In this document: positions 12,171 to 23,803 of the stretch, one piece after another
Layout of the letters: every line of letters begins with the position of its first letter
Numbering within the stretch: position 1 is the stretch's first letter
Source of the DNA: Ephydatia muelleri
Lineage: Eukaryota > Porifera > Demospongiae > Spongillida > Spongillidae
Direction of reading: 5' to 3'
Length of the DNA stretch: 64,000 nt
Assembly: GCA_013339895.1 (NCBI GenBank)
Contig: JABACO010000005.1
Location: 6,976,205-7,040,204 of the forward strand
Translations under genes and position numbers: made by a program
The notes under the pieces: generated by a model
Database searches by the model: none
Seen by the model: only the letters and a program-made list of their open reading frames with translations
What the model was told of the DNA's origin: nothing

Positions 12171-13497
12171 TTGTGGGAGGAGTTTATGAATAAAAGCAAG
12201 AAGAAAACTCTTCAAGAAATCTATGGAGGAGATTTTGAAATCATAAAAGAAGAACTTCATAGTCAGTTTGATGAATTCAAGAAAAATGTAGTACCTGCCA
12301 ACCATAGTATGGTTCCAGTCGTGGAATTATTGGAGTACTATTGGTGTAAAGTCAAGTGTTAAGTGTGCATGAATACTGTACATCTGTATGGAAAATTATA
12401 TGTGAAGATGACTGCAGCTGAATTAGATGATTTCTGCAAGAGGATATATGACACGAGAGAATATGGTAAATTCTTTTGTGTGAGATTCATGAATTGGTAT
12501 TCATAACTTAAATTTCTAGTTATTATATTTTATTTTATTTATTTTTTAACCAGGGATTCCTGAGCTAGAATGCCATCAAGATTTCAAAGAAAAAGGTATA
12601 CCAAATTAGGCTATTATCAGCAGAGTGTAATTTTAAAATGATGTTGTATCCATTAGCATGCATGTTGTATCCATTAGCATGTAGCATGTTGTATCCATTA
12701 GCATTGAGAAGGCGAAAAGTTCCAAAATCAGACAAGGAAGAAAGATTCAAAGGAGTGGAAGTAAATGAGAAATGGGTTGAGGTAGAAACCATTCGGCTCA
12801 ATATACACAAGACAGAAATACAATTCTTTCAGTAACAGGGTGGTTGGACGATAGAATAATAAATGCAGCCCAAACATTGTTAAAATTGGCATTTTTCTAC
12901 TCCAGGACTGCAGTACACTACACTGGGATCAAATCTAAGCTTTGACATAATAAAAGATCAAATACTGCATAATGGAGCTAACCACTGGGTAACAGTTTCT
13001 AACTTGGATGCCCAACCATCACATATCAACATTTGTGACAGCATGTTTTGTTCAATCTTTGACCATGCATCTGTTGCAGATCAGATATGCGCTATAATGC
13101 ATAGCAGTCAGCCTATGATCACAGTTCATCATACAAATGTGGATAAACAGATGAATGGGCATGACTGTGGTGTATATGCCATTGCTTTTGCCACAAGCCT
13201 GTGCTATGGTCAAGATGTCATGTCTATGACGGGCAAAAGATGAGGCAGCATCTGGTTGAATGCCTGGAAGCTAAAAAGATGTTTCCATTTCCCAGCACAT
13301 ATCAAGAAAAAAGTCACAGGTTTGTGAATGAAGAGACTATAGATATATATTGCCATTGCAGAGGACAGGAGTCAGCACTAATGATACAATGTGATGGATG
13401 TTCCGAATGGTATCATACGGAATGTGAGCGATCCATTCCACAAAGAGCAGTGAAAGTCAAACGACAAGCGTGGTTCTGCAGAAATTGCAAGAAATAG
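12171..13497 (+). pseudogene. Ulp1-like (C48) protease with PHD finger, Ginger cargo
   Basis: Downstream of the integrase on the same strand. Exons: about 12171-12360, 12383-12464, 12555-12595 and 12905-13497, with GT-AG borders that agree in phase for the last three. The protease domain shows all expected C48 residues: His in GANHWVTVSN, Asp in INICDSMF, Gln and Cys in DKQMNGHDCGVYAIAFA. A PHD-type zinc finger follows: IYCHCRGQ, QCDGCSEWYHTEC, WFCRNCKK. One frameshift near 13220 separates protease and PHD parts. Ulp1-family enzymes cleave SUMO-like conjugates and PHD fingers commonly bind histone tails, so such cargo could help the element act on host chromatin; this is inference. To my recollection, related protease and PHD domains are reported in some Ginger elements, so the combination may not be new. 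Confidence 0.75.
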
Positions 13498-13690
13498 CGT
13501 AGGAACAATGAGGCTGAAATGAAGACCCATAACCTATTGTTATATTCATTGTCATAATCCCAACTTTTTTGTCTACGTTAGTACGTACGGTTACATAGGA
13601 TATTTTTTGGCAGAGTAGGATAATATTTGGCAGCAAAAATTTATCCTAGGATCAATTTTTGGTAGGATAATTTTTGCCGTGACAGTTCCA

Positions 13691-14030
13691 TCGCTCATGT
13701 GCACTAAAGCGACCTCTCGATCGCTCATGTGCACTAAAGCGACCTCTCGAGCACTAAAGCGACCTCTCGATCGCTCATGTGCACTAAAGCGACCTCTCGA
13801 GCACTAAAGCGACCTCTCGATCGCTCATGTGCACTAAAGCGACCTCTCGAGCACTAAAGCGACCTCTCGATCGCTCATGTGCACTAAAGCGACCTCTCGA
13901 GCACTAAAGCGACCTCTCGATCGCTCATGTGCACTAAAGCGACCTCTCGATCGCTCATGTGCACTAAAGCGACCTCTCGAGCACTAAAGCGACCTCTCGA
14001 TCGCTCATGTGCACTAAAGCGACCTCTCGA
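13691..14030. repeat. 30/20-bp mixed-unit minisatellite
   Basis: Thirteen nearly perfect units of two kinds: A (30 bp, TCGCTCATGT + GCACTAAAGC + GACCTCTCGA) and B (20 bp, the last two thirds of A). The order is A A B A B A B A B A A B A. The copies show essentially no divergence, so the array is young or homogenised. It lies immediately after the likely end of the Ginger element, in the SRCR intron. Confidence 0.97.
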
Positions 14031-14333
14031 TCGCATTAGTGCACACGAGCGAACAGGGAAGCAGTTTCAAGGCTTTGCATGGCTTCTCAAACGACTTCAA
14101 TTATGACTCATGCCCAAAGCCACACGAGTGATTCTTGACATTCATTGGCCACGCATGACTTTCTTTACACTGGCAGTTTAATGCAGCAATCTTGGCAGTT
14201 TAATGCCTAGCATTATCCATACAATATTATATAATATAGGGCCTTTACCCCCGCCCCTGGCGAAATAAAACTGTACGCCTATGAAAATGGACACCCAGGT
14301 GTTCTGTCAAGGTGGCCCCTCCCCCCTTCTTAC

Positions 14334-14550
14334 GTGCTCTGATCCACGGGATTGAGTGCTCCGCTGAAGCCCAGGCCTTGACAGAACACCTGGGCGTTCT
14401 TCTCGCTCCAGAGGGTGTTGGGACTGTCGGCGCACACGGAACCCCACGTCCCGTTCAGACACACCTCCACGATACCGGCGTACGTGATTACCGGTAGCGA
14501 GCTGGTAAAGGGAGCCACTCTGGTGGCGCCTGATGAGCACGGGGGCTGGG
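14334..14550 (-). CDS. SRCR first-half exon, probable upstream exon of copy C
   Basis: An open 217-nt exon bounded by an AG acceptor (CACGCAG) and a GTAAGA donor. It encodes GIVEVCLNGTWGSVCADS and NAQVFCQGLGFSGALNPVDQ, the classic first half of an SRCR domain. It ends with two unpaired bases, the phase needed to join the exon at 8239, whose product (second half, with CNGTETSLSQC) is the missing part of this domain. The join therefore makes one complete SRCR domain across a 6.1-kb intron that holds the Ginger element and the minisatellite. Confidence 0.7.
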
Positions 14551-14914
14551 CTGCGTGCATGTGAGATGCGATAATTTAGGCAGTGGTGAGCTGCAGTTCT
14601 GAGCTTACCTAGACAAGACGGGAATAGGAAAACTGCAAACAAAGTAACTTTCCACATTTGCGACGATGACGTCATAGTAATTGGTAGTTAAAAATAGGTG
14701 CTTCGCCCACCCATACATTTCAATGGAACATCGAGCAGCCAATCCTGCTAGATTGCGATTAGCAAGAAACAAAAACCATTTCTTTCACGTGCTGTGATGC
14801 GTGTATACAGATGTGAGGATCCCACTTACCCTCCCGACCTCCTCCTCAACACTATCATATATTGGTTATCGCCCTCAAAGAGTGCCCCGCCCCCTGGTAT
14901 TGAACATATTCTTT

Positions 14915-16160
14915 GCCGTATTGGAAGAGAAGGAGCCGTGAGGTGTAATGGAACAGAGACATCTCTCAGCCAGTGGTCTCACTCTGAGACCACCACTGGG
15001 TGTACCCATGCCTCTGATGCTGCTGTGGTCTGCAGACAGAGTTAGTTATTGTGGGGATAACAGCTAGCTCCCTCTTACCCCCTTATCCCCCTTACTCCCA
15101 TATAAGGTGTGTCTGATGGAGATGTACGTTTGGTAGGATCCCCCACCAATGGACAGGGAGCAGTTGAGATATATGACCAGGCATCACTGAAGTGGTATCG
15201 AGTGTGTCCTACAGGATGGACATCCAGTTATGCCTCTGTGGTGTGTCAGAGGTTGGGATACAATAGAGGTGTGTCTTCCACATGCAAGTAAATATAACAT
15301 CTGCAGTGGGAATAAAAAATAGTATCTAAACTGTTACCATTTTATACCAACATCAGAAATTATGAGCAGTTTGCAAATAACAATATGTATCTCGTGCATG
15401 ATTGCTGTACCTATGATTGAAGCCTTCTAGTACATTCGAAATGAAGAACTGCAATCAAAAACTATATTTAAATCACTGTATTGTATGCACTAAAACAATG
15501 CTGTATATCAAATGAAATTATCTCATTATTGGGCTATGCTTTAAAAATATGTATTGGGGTTTCCTTTTTATTGATTTTCTTCTAAATTCAAAATGACCGT
15601 CTTGCAAGTGGTGTTGTACCGAAGTCATCAGGAACCTCTATGTCTTCAAAATGCTTCATATCTGGAAACACATCATGTTCAGGGGCAGCCATCAATTTTT
15701 ATGGAGGAGTTGTGGCTAAAGAAGACCAGTAATGGGCTTACATATTCCTTCCTCTAATTTCAGTAAGTGTGACTGGTTTGATGCATCTCTCTGGGGGCTT
15801 CAGCACTAATCTTGGGAGGGTGGAGGTGCTTTACAATGGAGTGTGGGGAAATGTGTGCAACATCAGCATACTTGAGGTACAGGCTGTGTGCAATATACTG
15901 GCCTACAAAAACAGTGGAGCAGGCATTTTGTTTTTAAACTAGGGTGTTCTGTCGTTTTATTTTACACATCATTTTTTAACGGAGGACACATTCCATATCT
16001 GCTTTAATTTTCTTCTAGTGGACTGCGCTCCCTCTAACCCATATGGATAAGTGGCCTTACCTGTAGCAGTTCCGTAGTTACCGATATCACTCAGTGTGGG
16101 TACACTAAGCCCATCCTGTACTCACACCTACAATGCTCTGGTGTACTGTGAAGGTGCATG
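14915..16160 (+). pseudogene. SRCR exon series, decayed (copy D)
   Basis: Plus-strand exons in the same order as copy C: about 14920-15041, 15107-15290, 15602-15730, 15764-15920 and 16018-16160. The first two are open, but the first has SLSQWSHSE, in which a conserved Cys is replaced by Trp. The third has lost 22 bp, taking its last Cys and splice donor. The fourth lost its donor (TTTTG then TTTTTAA). The fifth has an in-frame TAA before PIWISGLTC and a deletion near CCCATCCTG that shifts the frame. The last deletion is shared with the copy at 42.3 kb, so the gene was already dead when this block duplicated. Confidence 0.8.
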
Positions 16161-17246
16161 TATGCTCGTGCTTATGCTTACGCAGCATTATGCAATTGTG
16201 TCATGATAAATCACATTACAACAGTAATACATGTAGCAGCATTATGTAGTTATGTCAATGCATATGACTAACAGAATTATGCAGCATGCCAACATGAATC
16301 ACACATAGCTAGATAATACACAATAGCTGTGGTGATAAGGGAACAATGCTTCTTCATATTCCTTCTCCTCATATTCTGGTTTGTACGTTGACACACGTCA
16401 TGCGCTTATAATATAAGCTTGTTTGTGTGGTTCGGTATTAATAGTGTGTGTAGCCTGCTGCTGCCCCATCTGCCTTTGTTGTTTTGGCTCATCAAGGGTA
16501 TTGAGTAATCAGTGAAGGGGGCCTCATCCAGCCTCACCACCAGTACGTTCAAGCCTATATAAACACTCTACAGGTATGATTCAAGATAGCAGTGGGAGGT
16601 AATGTATGCATGAAGGCTTTTGTGATGGAGTTAGGGCGAAATAGTGTGATGTGAAGTTGTGAAGAATGTTCAGCTGTTACAGGTAGACAGTTGCAATGCT
16701 GACATACATTTACAAGTTTAATGAATGCCCTTTTAATATTCTATGAGGATATTGCAGGTGGAGAAGGTAGGATGTTGCACAGTATTTAGTCAGAACACTT
16801 AAATATATCATGAATAGTGCTGGCACTTTGATAAGACCTTGAAATGTTAAAAAATGCTAACATATGCATGAAATACTATGTAGTTGGAGGTGTGGCTGAA
16901 GGGAGGCAGTTTGGGGCAAGTGTATGGCTTTACCCTCTTCAATTAGAGATAACACATGTATATTGTGCCTGAATGCACACGCAGCAACAGGCTGTAGTAA
17001 CCACCACTACCAGTACTGCCCCAGTCATCACTGAAACCATCACCACTCGTCATTTAGCAAGCTTTAGTGAAATGGTCATGACAGCGCCCTATGTGTAGCA
17101 TGCTTGTGTCTATAAACATCAGTCATCAAGTGCAATATGCAGCAATGGACATCCCATGCAGAACTGTCTGTATCCAGGTAAATGACATAATTATTCAATA
17201 CTTATATAAGAAAAACGAAGATCCGCCCTTTATGTATGAGGAGTAC

Positions 17247-17597
17247 GTAATTTAATACGAGTTCCAGTGTCTTATGCTGACTGCTTCATCTCAATGCGAA
17301 ATGTGTGACAGATCTAAATAACCAGTGTCGCACAGAAGGGACTTGTTAAGGGTGTCAGGCTATCTGTTAAGTCCTGGGTACTGGACTAGGAGTGTACCTG
17401 TTGATTGGTGTTGATTGAGTTGGCCCACTATTCTAATATCTGTGGTTCACCATCGTGCGGTCAAGGTGCAAATCGGATGCAAATCAGTGAGAGTTACATG
17501 TACCTGGCCCATTGAAAGTCAGGCAGAAATATCAGGATACTCGAAGCCCATGAACCATGCATGAAAAAAAAAAAAGAATAGTAACCATTCTTTATTG
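17247..17597. repeat. Segment inverted relative to duplicate copy
   Basis: Between GAGGAGTAC on the left and ATATAGGGGCAA on the right, about 350 bp read as the reverse complement of 44527-44885 in copy 2, while both flanks stay collinear. Matching landmarks are ATACGAG..CCAGTGTCT at one end and GAATAGT...ATTCTTTATTGG at the other. No clear terminal inverted repeat is seen. Confidence 0.8.
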
Positions 17598-18375
17598 GAT
17601 ATAGGGGCAACAACTGTGCGCGGATTTGTAAGGCTTTGCTTTTAAAACAATGTTCTTGTCCTAAAGACGTATTGACGGCAAACCAACTATCCGATGGCAC
17701 GTGATTATCATCTACATCTGTAGCTATCTTGATACCAAGTCTTGAAATTTTGACCACAAAAGATACGGTCGCTCCAACCGTGAGTTTTATACCTGGTCAA
17801 AATTATGTTTTTTTTTTTATTTCTTTCCATTGAGTATGACACATTCATGTCTCGAAAACTATGTAAAACACAGTGCTCGATCTGCCTATATCTTAACGCC
17901 TTACCGTTACGTCACTTTGTTTGGGCATAGTAGCCGTAAGTTTAATTCTATAAATGGAGCGCGCCGAGTCTAGTATCTTCTCTTAGGAAGGGACTATAAA
18001 AATAACACTTCCCTTTCAGGCTAACCAATTAGCAACTGCCAGGATATGTATCATGTGAGGTAATGAATTTCGGAATGACCACATAGCGATGATGTAATCC
18101 ATCCGCTTCTCTGCTGGCGTTGTTAGTGCAATTAATTGTGATAGTGTTATTGCATGCTCGTCTTGGAGAGTATTTCAGTAGCTTTGCAGACGCTGCATTT
18201 CCAGTGGTCTCAAAGAATTATTTTCATTTTCACTGTGTCAGAAGCCGCTGCGGAGCACGCCCATATAGCAATGGGGCAAGTAGCTCTGGACTCTTCAACA
18301 ATGTCTGCATTGCAACTCAACTATGTCAGCCAACCGTATTGGATGCTCCATCGTAGCATTGGCCTCACTGCAAAC

Positions 18376-18510
18376 ATCCTTGAGTGCTGGCATCTACACA
18401 ATAGGTTTGTTTGCATAACACCTCATGTGGTTTGAATAGCATTGTTTACGTCATTCCGCAACACACCCTCTCCTTTTTTATTTCAGTGCAAAATGAAAGC
18501 TGAAGCATAA
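18376..18510. repeat. hAT 5' region shared with 49.1 kb
   Basis: Sequence from GAGTGCTGGCA through TTTGCATAACACCT to GCAAAATGAAAGCTGAAGCA is repeated, with small differences, at about 49085-49235. It lies directly upstream of the hAT reading frame and ends in a splice-acceptor-like TTTTTTATTTCAG, so it is probably the 5' leader of this hAT family. Confidence 0.8.
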
Positions 18511-18522
18511 CAAAGGCAGCAC

Positions 18523-20464
18523 TTGGATATAACATCACCACATTCTAATGAAGAGGCACCAAGTATGGACTGTGAACCAATTATTAATTCAACGTCCGTG
18601 CAAATTGACTCACGTACAATTAAGGTCCAAATAACTGTCTGTGATGAAGTCGGAAGTAATGACCCAATATCCGTGAAAGTTTCAGATCAAACAACATCGG
18701 CAACAGCAGTGAGAACTGGCTCAACTGAGGCAGTAGCAGCAAAGTTTGGCATTTATTTTGACAGCAAAACCGGTGTATTGGATCATGTAGCGTTGCTTGG
18801 GTGCAGATTAAGCGTTTGTGAAAAATATGATGTCATTGAACTCGGTCCTTGTCAGCCAACAAAACATATGCTAAACCACTCTCAGATAAGTATGCAGCGG
18901 CACTGTTCTAAACAGGTATTTGTTCACTCTGATGGTATAAGGCGGCAGTGGATATCATACTCTGTCAGTAAAGATGCTTTGAACTGCCTACCCTGTCTCT
19001 TATTTAGTGATGCCACTTTAAGAGGCGAACATTGGAGAGCCAACCAGGGGAATGCATTCACAACCCAATTAAGGATTTTGTAACTGGAAGAAGCAATATA
19101 GTGCAGTTTTAAAGCATGAGTCGTCTTGTGCCCACAGGAATGCTATTGTATCCCAGGCACTTTTTTTTTGCAAGATGACACAGTTCAACAAGCTTTCGCA
19201 AGGGCGGATGGTGTTGAAAATGCTCGCAAACGAGCAGTCATTGCTAAGAACAGGTCAGTGTTGGAACGTATATTGTTAATGTTTTGATGTTTCTTGGTCG
19301 CCAAGGTCTTCCACTAGGAGGGCATAGGGAGATGATGACAGACAACTGTATAAGCTCTAAAATTGCTTTCCACTTACGACCCACCACTGCAGGAGCATTT
19401 AGAAAAGATAATTGAGCGTCAGTCCACTATAGTGCGGGCTCATCAGGACAGAAAGGTCGTGGCTCTGTACTGACCTTTATGAGCTACAAGTCCCAGAATA
19501 AAACTAATATCCATCATTCATAAACACATTACTTGCACAATTGTTAAAGCAATACAACATTGCAGAGCTTGGTCACTTATGGCAGACACAACGCCAGACA
19601 CTAGCCATCATGAGCAGGTGAGTATTTGTGTTCGTTTATTTAGTCAATTTGAATGGTCATGTATCAGAACACCTTCTGGCTTGCCAGCGAGCTCCAGGAA
19701 CTACAGCAGAAGACTTGTATGGAGTCATTATGTCAGTGCTGCAGCTCAGAGACATGTCTTTTGACAGGCTAATAGCTTATGCAAGTCTATGATGGGGCAT
19801 CCAACATGAGTGCATGGATGCTACAATGGGCTGCGCATAAACCCCAACATCTTGCACTGCTATGCTCACTGCCTGAACTTGGTGATATCAGATGCAGCAG
19901 CCATTCCTGTGGATGTTGTGACCCTATTTGGGAACTTGGAAGCACTTTATCTCTTGTTTACCCGATCCCCAAAGATGCATGGTTTGTTTGAGACGTTAAA
20001 AGGTCACAGGGATGTGCTCTCCGTTCCCTCAAGCGACGAAATACATTCTGATGGAGTGCACGGGAAATGTGCTTGTCTACTTTTCTCGAGCATTATGAAT
20101 GCATTCTGCAAACATTGGATCAAATCCAGACGGAGTTCGTTCGATTTGAAACATCGATCTGAAGCAGCAGGGTTGTTTTCATCAATTCAAACTAGGGAAT
20201 TTATGACTACTGCTTTCTTGTTTAAGGAGGTATTTGCAAAAACGGGATCTCTAAGTCGGTATCTTCAAAGTGTCAACATGGACTATGCGAAAGCACTTGC
20301 ATTGATTGATAGCGTTATTGCATCTCTCGAGGGAATGAGAAGTGCACCACAGGATATAATCCGCATAATGGAATGAAGCGTTCAAGATTCTAGTAACATT
20401 CAGTGGAGAACAACAAGGGTAAGTCGTCGAATGACGGAAGATGGTGAGGTACCTGAAACACCAG
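18523..20464 (+). pseudogene. hAT transposase, N-terminal and central part
   Basis: A ZMYM1/DUF4371-type hAT transposase. The first frame (18523-19083) includes a TTF-type zinc finger (RHCSKQVFVHSDG ... NCLPCLLF) and continues in another frame as NWKKQYSAVLKHESSCAHRN. The central part (19779-20376) shows VYDGASNMSAWM and NILHCYAHCLNLVISDA, the usual RNase-H-like core signature with one catalytic Asp in YDGASNMS. Several frameshifts and stops lie between 19080 and 19790. The gene is then interrupted by a 3.3-kb TTAA-flanked insertion; its C-terminus resumes at 23804. An old, inactive copy. Confidence 0.85.
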
Positions 20465-23400
20465 TTAAAACCTCTTCCAATTTCACCGTGGAATTTCCCA
20501 TGCATTTTGAACATTTTGTGAAATAGGTGTAGGTTTTGTTCAAGGTTGGTGTCTCCATAGTTACTTTCTAATCCATATTATAAGTGTATAAGTGTATTTG
20601 ACAAATCTCAACAAAAAGAACATTTAGTTTTGTCATCATTGATTACAGAATAAAACTTCCTTGTTTCCTGGATCCAATCTTGAAATGCCGAAGGATAATA
20701 TATTAATCATGCTGAACCACAAAAGCAATTGCCATGCTTTGAAATCCACCTGAAAGAGGATAAAATGTTTTGAATTAGAGTCACCTGTATGAGGAGTAAA
20801 ATGCTTTGAAATAGTTTCCTGAATGGGCACTTAGATGCATTGAAATTTCAAGAATAATTCAAGTGACTACTATAAATGTCAAGCAAATACATTTTTAGAA
20901 TAGATATGTACAGGTTATTCATACAACATAGTACTGTGAAATGCTGTGATATATGCTTTGAAATTTCAAGATAATGAAAGTTTCCCATCTGACTACTATT
21001 TTCATGTAAATGTATTGAACTTTCAAGCAAATACAGAATAGATTAGTACAGGTTATTCATCCATTATAGTACCGTAAAACGTTTTAACATGAGGACTAAG
21101 ACTACTATACTGAAGAATAGCCACCTGAATGGATTGAATAATATCCAACAACTACTCAAGAATCACCTGTGTGGAGACTAAAATGCTTTGACTATCAAGG
21201 GTGGTTGGTCGACGTGTATGAGGACTAAAATGCTGTCAGAGGAATAGTCAGTCACCTGTATGGAGACTAAAATGATTTGAAATTCAAGAATAGTGATCTG
21301 TATGGGGACTAAAATGCTTTGAAATTTGAAGTATAATATCATGGTTCATGATAAACGACAATTAAACACATACACTTGGTGGACAAAAATAGTTCTGTGA
21401 AATTAACAATAATGACTAATTGTTTTGATATTACGGCCTAAAATGCTTGGAAATTTAAGAATAGTCAAGTCACCCATATGATGCTCTGAAATTTCAAGAA
21501 TAGTCTCACATATTATGCACTGACATTTCAAGAAGTCTTCCCCCATATGATGCTTGTACAATACAATGCTTTAAAATTCTAAAATAGAACAATGTATGAC
21601 TACTACTCAAGTATAGAGAGGACTAAAATGCTTTGAAATTTCAAGAATAAAGAAATTTGCTATCCGACTACTACTCTATGCAATTTCAAACAGATTTGTA
21701 CAAGTTATTTATCATAATGCTCTGAAATTTGAATAGTCTTGCATATGATGCATTGAATTCAAGAATAGTCTCCCTTTATAAAAATTCGATAATAGTCACC
21801 CATATAGGGACTAAAATGTTTTTAAATTTCTAGAATCGTCACCTATATGGGGACTTAAATGCTTTGAAATTTCAATAATAAGACACTTTCAAATACTAAT
21901 GTATTTGAAATTTCAAAAGAAAAATATAGAATAGATTTGTACAGGTTATTCGCACATCATAGAACTGTAAAGTGCTTTGATATTCATCCACGAGTACTAA
22001 AATGCACCCATATGATGCTTTGAAATTTCAAGAATAATCTTTTCCCATAGTTGTAGAGTAAAATGCTTTGCAATTCAAGAATAGTCATATAGTGTCCAAA
22101 ATTATAATCTGAATAATGAAAGTTTACCATCCGAAATAAATACTAATGTATTGAAATTTCAAATGGATTTGTGTCACATACAATGCTTTTAAATTTCAAG
22201 AATAGTCTCCCATACAATGCATAAACAGTTGAACAATAAAAAGCTTAGAAATTCAGGAATAGTTACTCGTATGGGGACTAAAATGCTTTGAATAGTCACC
22301 CATATGGGGACTAAAATTCTTTGAAATTTCAAGAATAATGACAGTTTCCTATCCGACTACTACTAATGTATTGACCAAATACCATCAGAATAAATTGGTA
22401 CTGGTTATTCATCTGTAAAAATGCTTCCATATTAGGACTAAAAGCCCTTAATAGTACCCATATGATGGTTTGAAATTTCAAACATAGTGATGCATAAACA
22501 GTTGTACAATGAAATGCTTAGAAAAACAAGAATAAAGAGCATTGACATGAGGACTATAATGCTTTGAAATTTCAACAATTGTCACTCATATGATGCTTTG
22601 AAGTTTAATGAATAGTGGAAATTTCAAACATAACAGGATAGTTACCCATATAAAATGCTTTGCAATTTGAAGGATAGTAACCAGTACGACTAAATTAAAC
22701 TGAACAGGCTTATTCGGTACATTCAAAATGGAATAAAGTTAGCATACTAATTTTAAGCTGCAATATACTTGTATCATTGATAGTGTTGTAAAATACTGAA
22801 TGATGCATTCTTACCAACCCCTCTGTTCTTGTAGCTGAAGCATGTCACTTAAAGCTAATCTTGTTCAAAAACAAAGCAGCCATGCTTTGAAATCCACCTG
22901 TAAGAGGATAAAATGTTTTGAATTAGAGTCACCTGTATGAGGAGTAAAATGCTTTGAAAAAGTGTCACTATTTCATTCAATGCAGATGCTCATTCGTAAT
23001 GCATCAGACCATTAGTTAATGCTTACTAATTTAACTTTATTCACTATCGGGCAGCCTTTAATTGGTCTTCTATTTTCTATGTTATTTGAAATTGGTTTGT
23101 ACACTCTGCGCTATGTAATGTTTTGTGTGCAGCAATGTTCTAAATCTCATTGTCATGGGACAATCACAAAAAGAAAAAACTTTAAAAAAATGAAAAGAAA
23201 TGGATTAGCAGCGCTCCCAGTAAGGGTACTACCCCCCCCCCCCCCCCACACACACACACACCATTCTGGTATGACCACCATTGATTGTAGTGTTTAAAAT
23301 GTTTTGAGTTGTTATTAAATGAGCATAAATTAAAGTTTTAGCATACATGTATATTGGGGGAACAAACCAGCTTATCAAAGCACTAAATTCATTTTGGATT

Positions 23401-23803
23401 CCATGCATATTAATACATTTGTTACATAATGCATATTGGACAGTTTATTTTATTAAGTTTACACAATTATATGGCCTTTTCTTAACTTCTATCTAGAGAA
23501 TGGGAACAGTAATGCTTATGCAGTACTTAAAAAATTATAATTATATTGTTACCCGGCAATTTTATTTGCAATAAAATATATATGATGGATGGATCCTGTA
23601 TGTAATAATACATACCATTTATTGTGATCCCTTTTGCTTACCAACAAATGCCTTTTGAATTTCTATGTCAGTAGAGTCTGAGTTATATTCCCTTCCAAAT
23701 TTGATGCCAACCGTTTACGACTCTGCTTTGCTTTTGAATGTTTCAATTCAAATATCAAATATCAGGAATTGGAAATCCACGGTGAAATTGGAAGTGGTTT
23801 TAA
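20465..23803. mobile_element. TTAA-flanked element carrying tandem repeats
   Basis: A 3.3-kb insertion within the hAT gene, flanked on both sides by TTAA (20465-20468 and 23800-23803). The ends are inverted repeats: AACC-T-CTTCCAATTTCACC on the left and AACC-A-CTTCCAATTTCACC on the right, continuing with GTGGA and then TTTCC after a one-base shift. TTAA target duplication with such ends fits piggyBac- or Kolobok-type elements; I cannot choose between them. There is no transposase frame. The interior is AT-rich and mostly tandem-repeat DNA. The right end also has a C16 tract followed by CA repeats (23232-23262). No gene was found in it. Confidence 0.85.
20735..22960. repeat. Degenerate tandem repeat with TTGAAATTTCAA palindrome
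   Basis: Dozens of diverged units built around AAAATGCTTTGAAATTTCAAGA, often followed by ATAGTCACC and CATATGGGGACT. The core TTGAAATTTCAA is a perfect 12-base palindrome and survives intact many times (for example near 21637, 22020, 22320). Unit spacing varies around 40-60 bp. Two nearly identical blocks of about 75 bp (20735-20810 and 22882-22958) sit near the two ends of the array. Confidence 0.8.

Larger units (their letters stand above)
14915..18362. repeat. Segmental duplication, copy 1
   Basis: About 3.4 kb that is repeated in the same orientation at 42270-45645 with high identity, including non-coding stretches (for example TTCTTCATATTCCTTCTCCT at 16351 and 43679). Differences include a 22-bp deletion near 15715 here, a roughly 160-bp extra segment near 18131-18300 here, an extra segment near 45295-45380 in the other copy, and an inverted internal piece (about 17247-17597). 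The right break is where the hAT 5' region begins. Confidence 0.9.

Noticed and set aside
8985..13690. LTR-like direct repeats bracketing the Ginger element
   Set aside because: The shared stretches (AAAAATTTATCCTAGGAT ... CGTGACAG) are short and imperfect and no reverse transcriptase is present; not enough for an LTR call.
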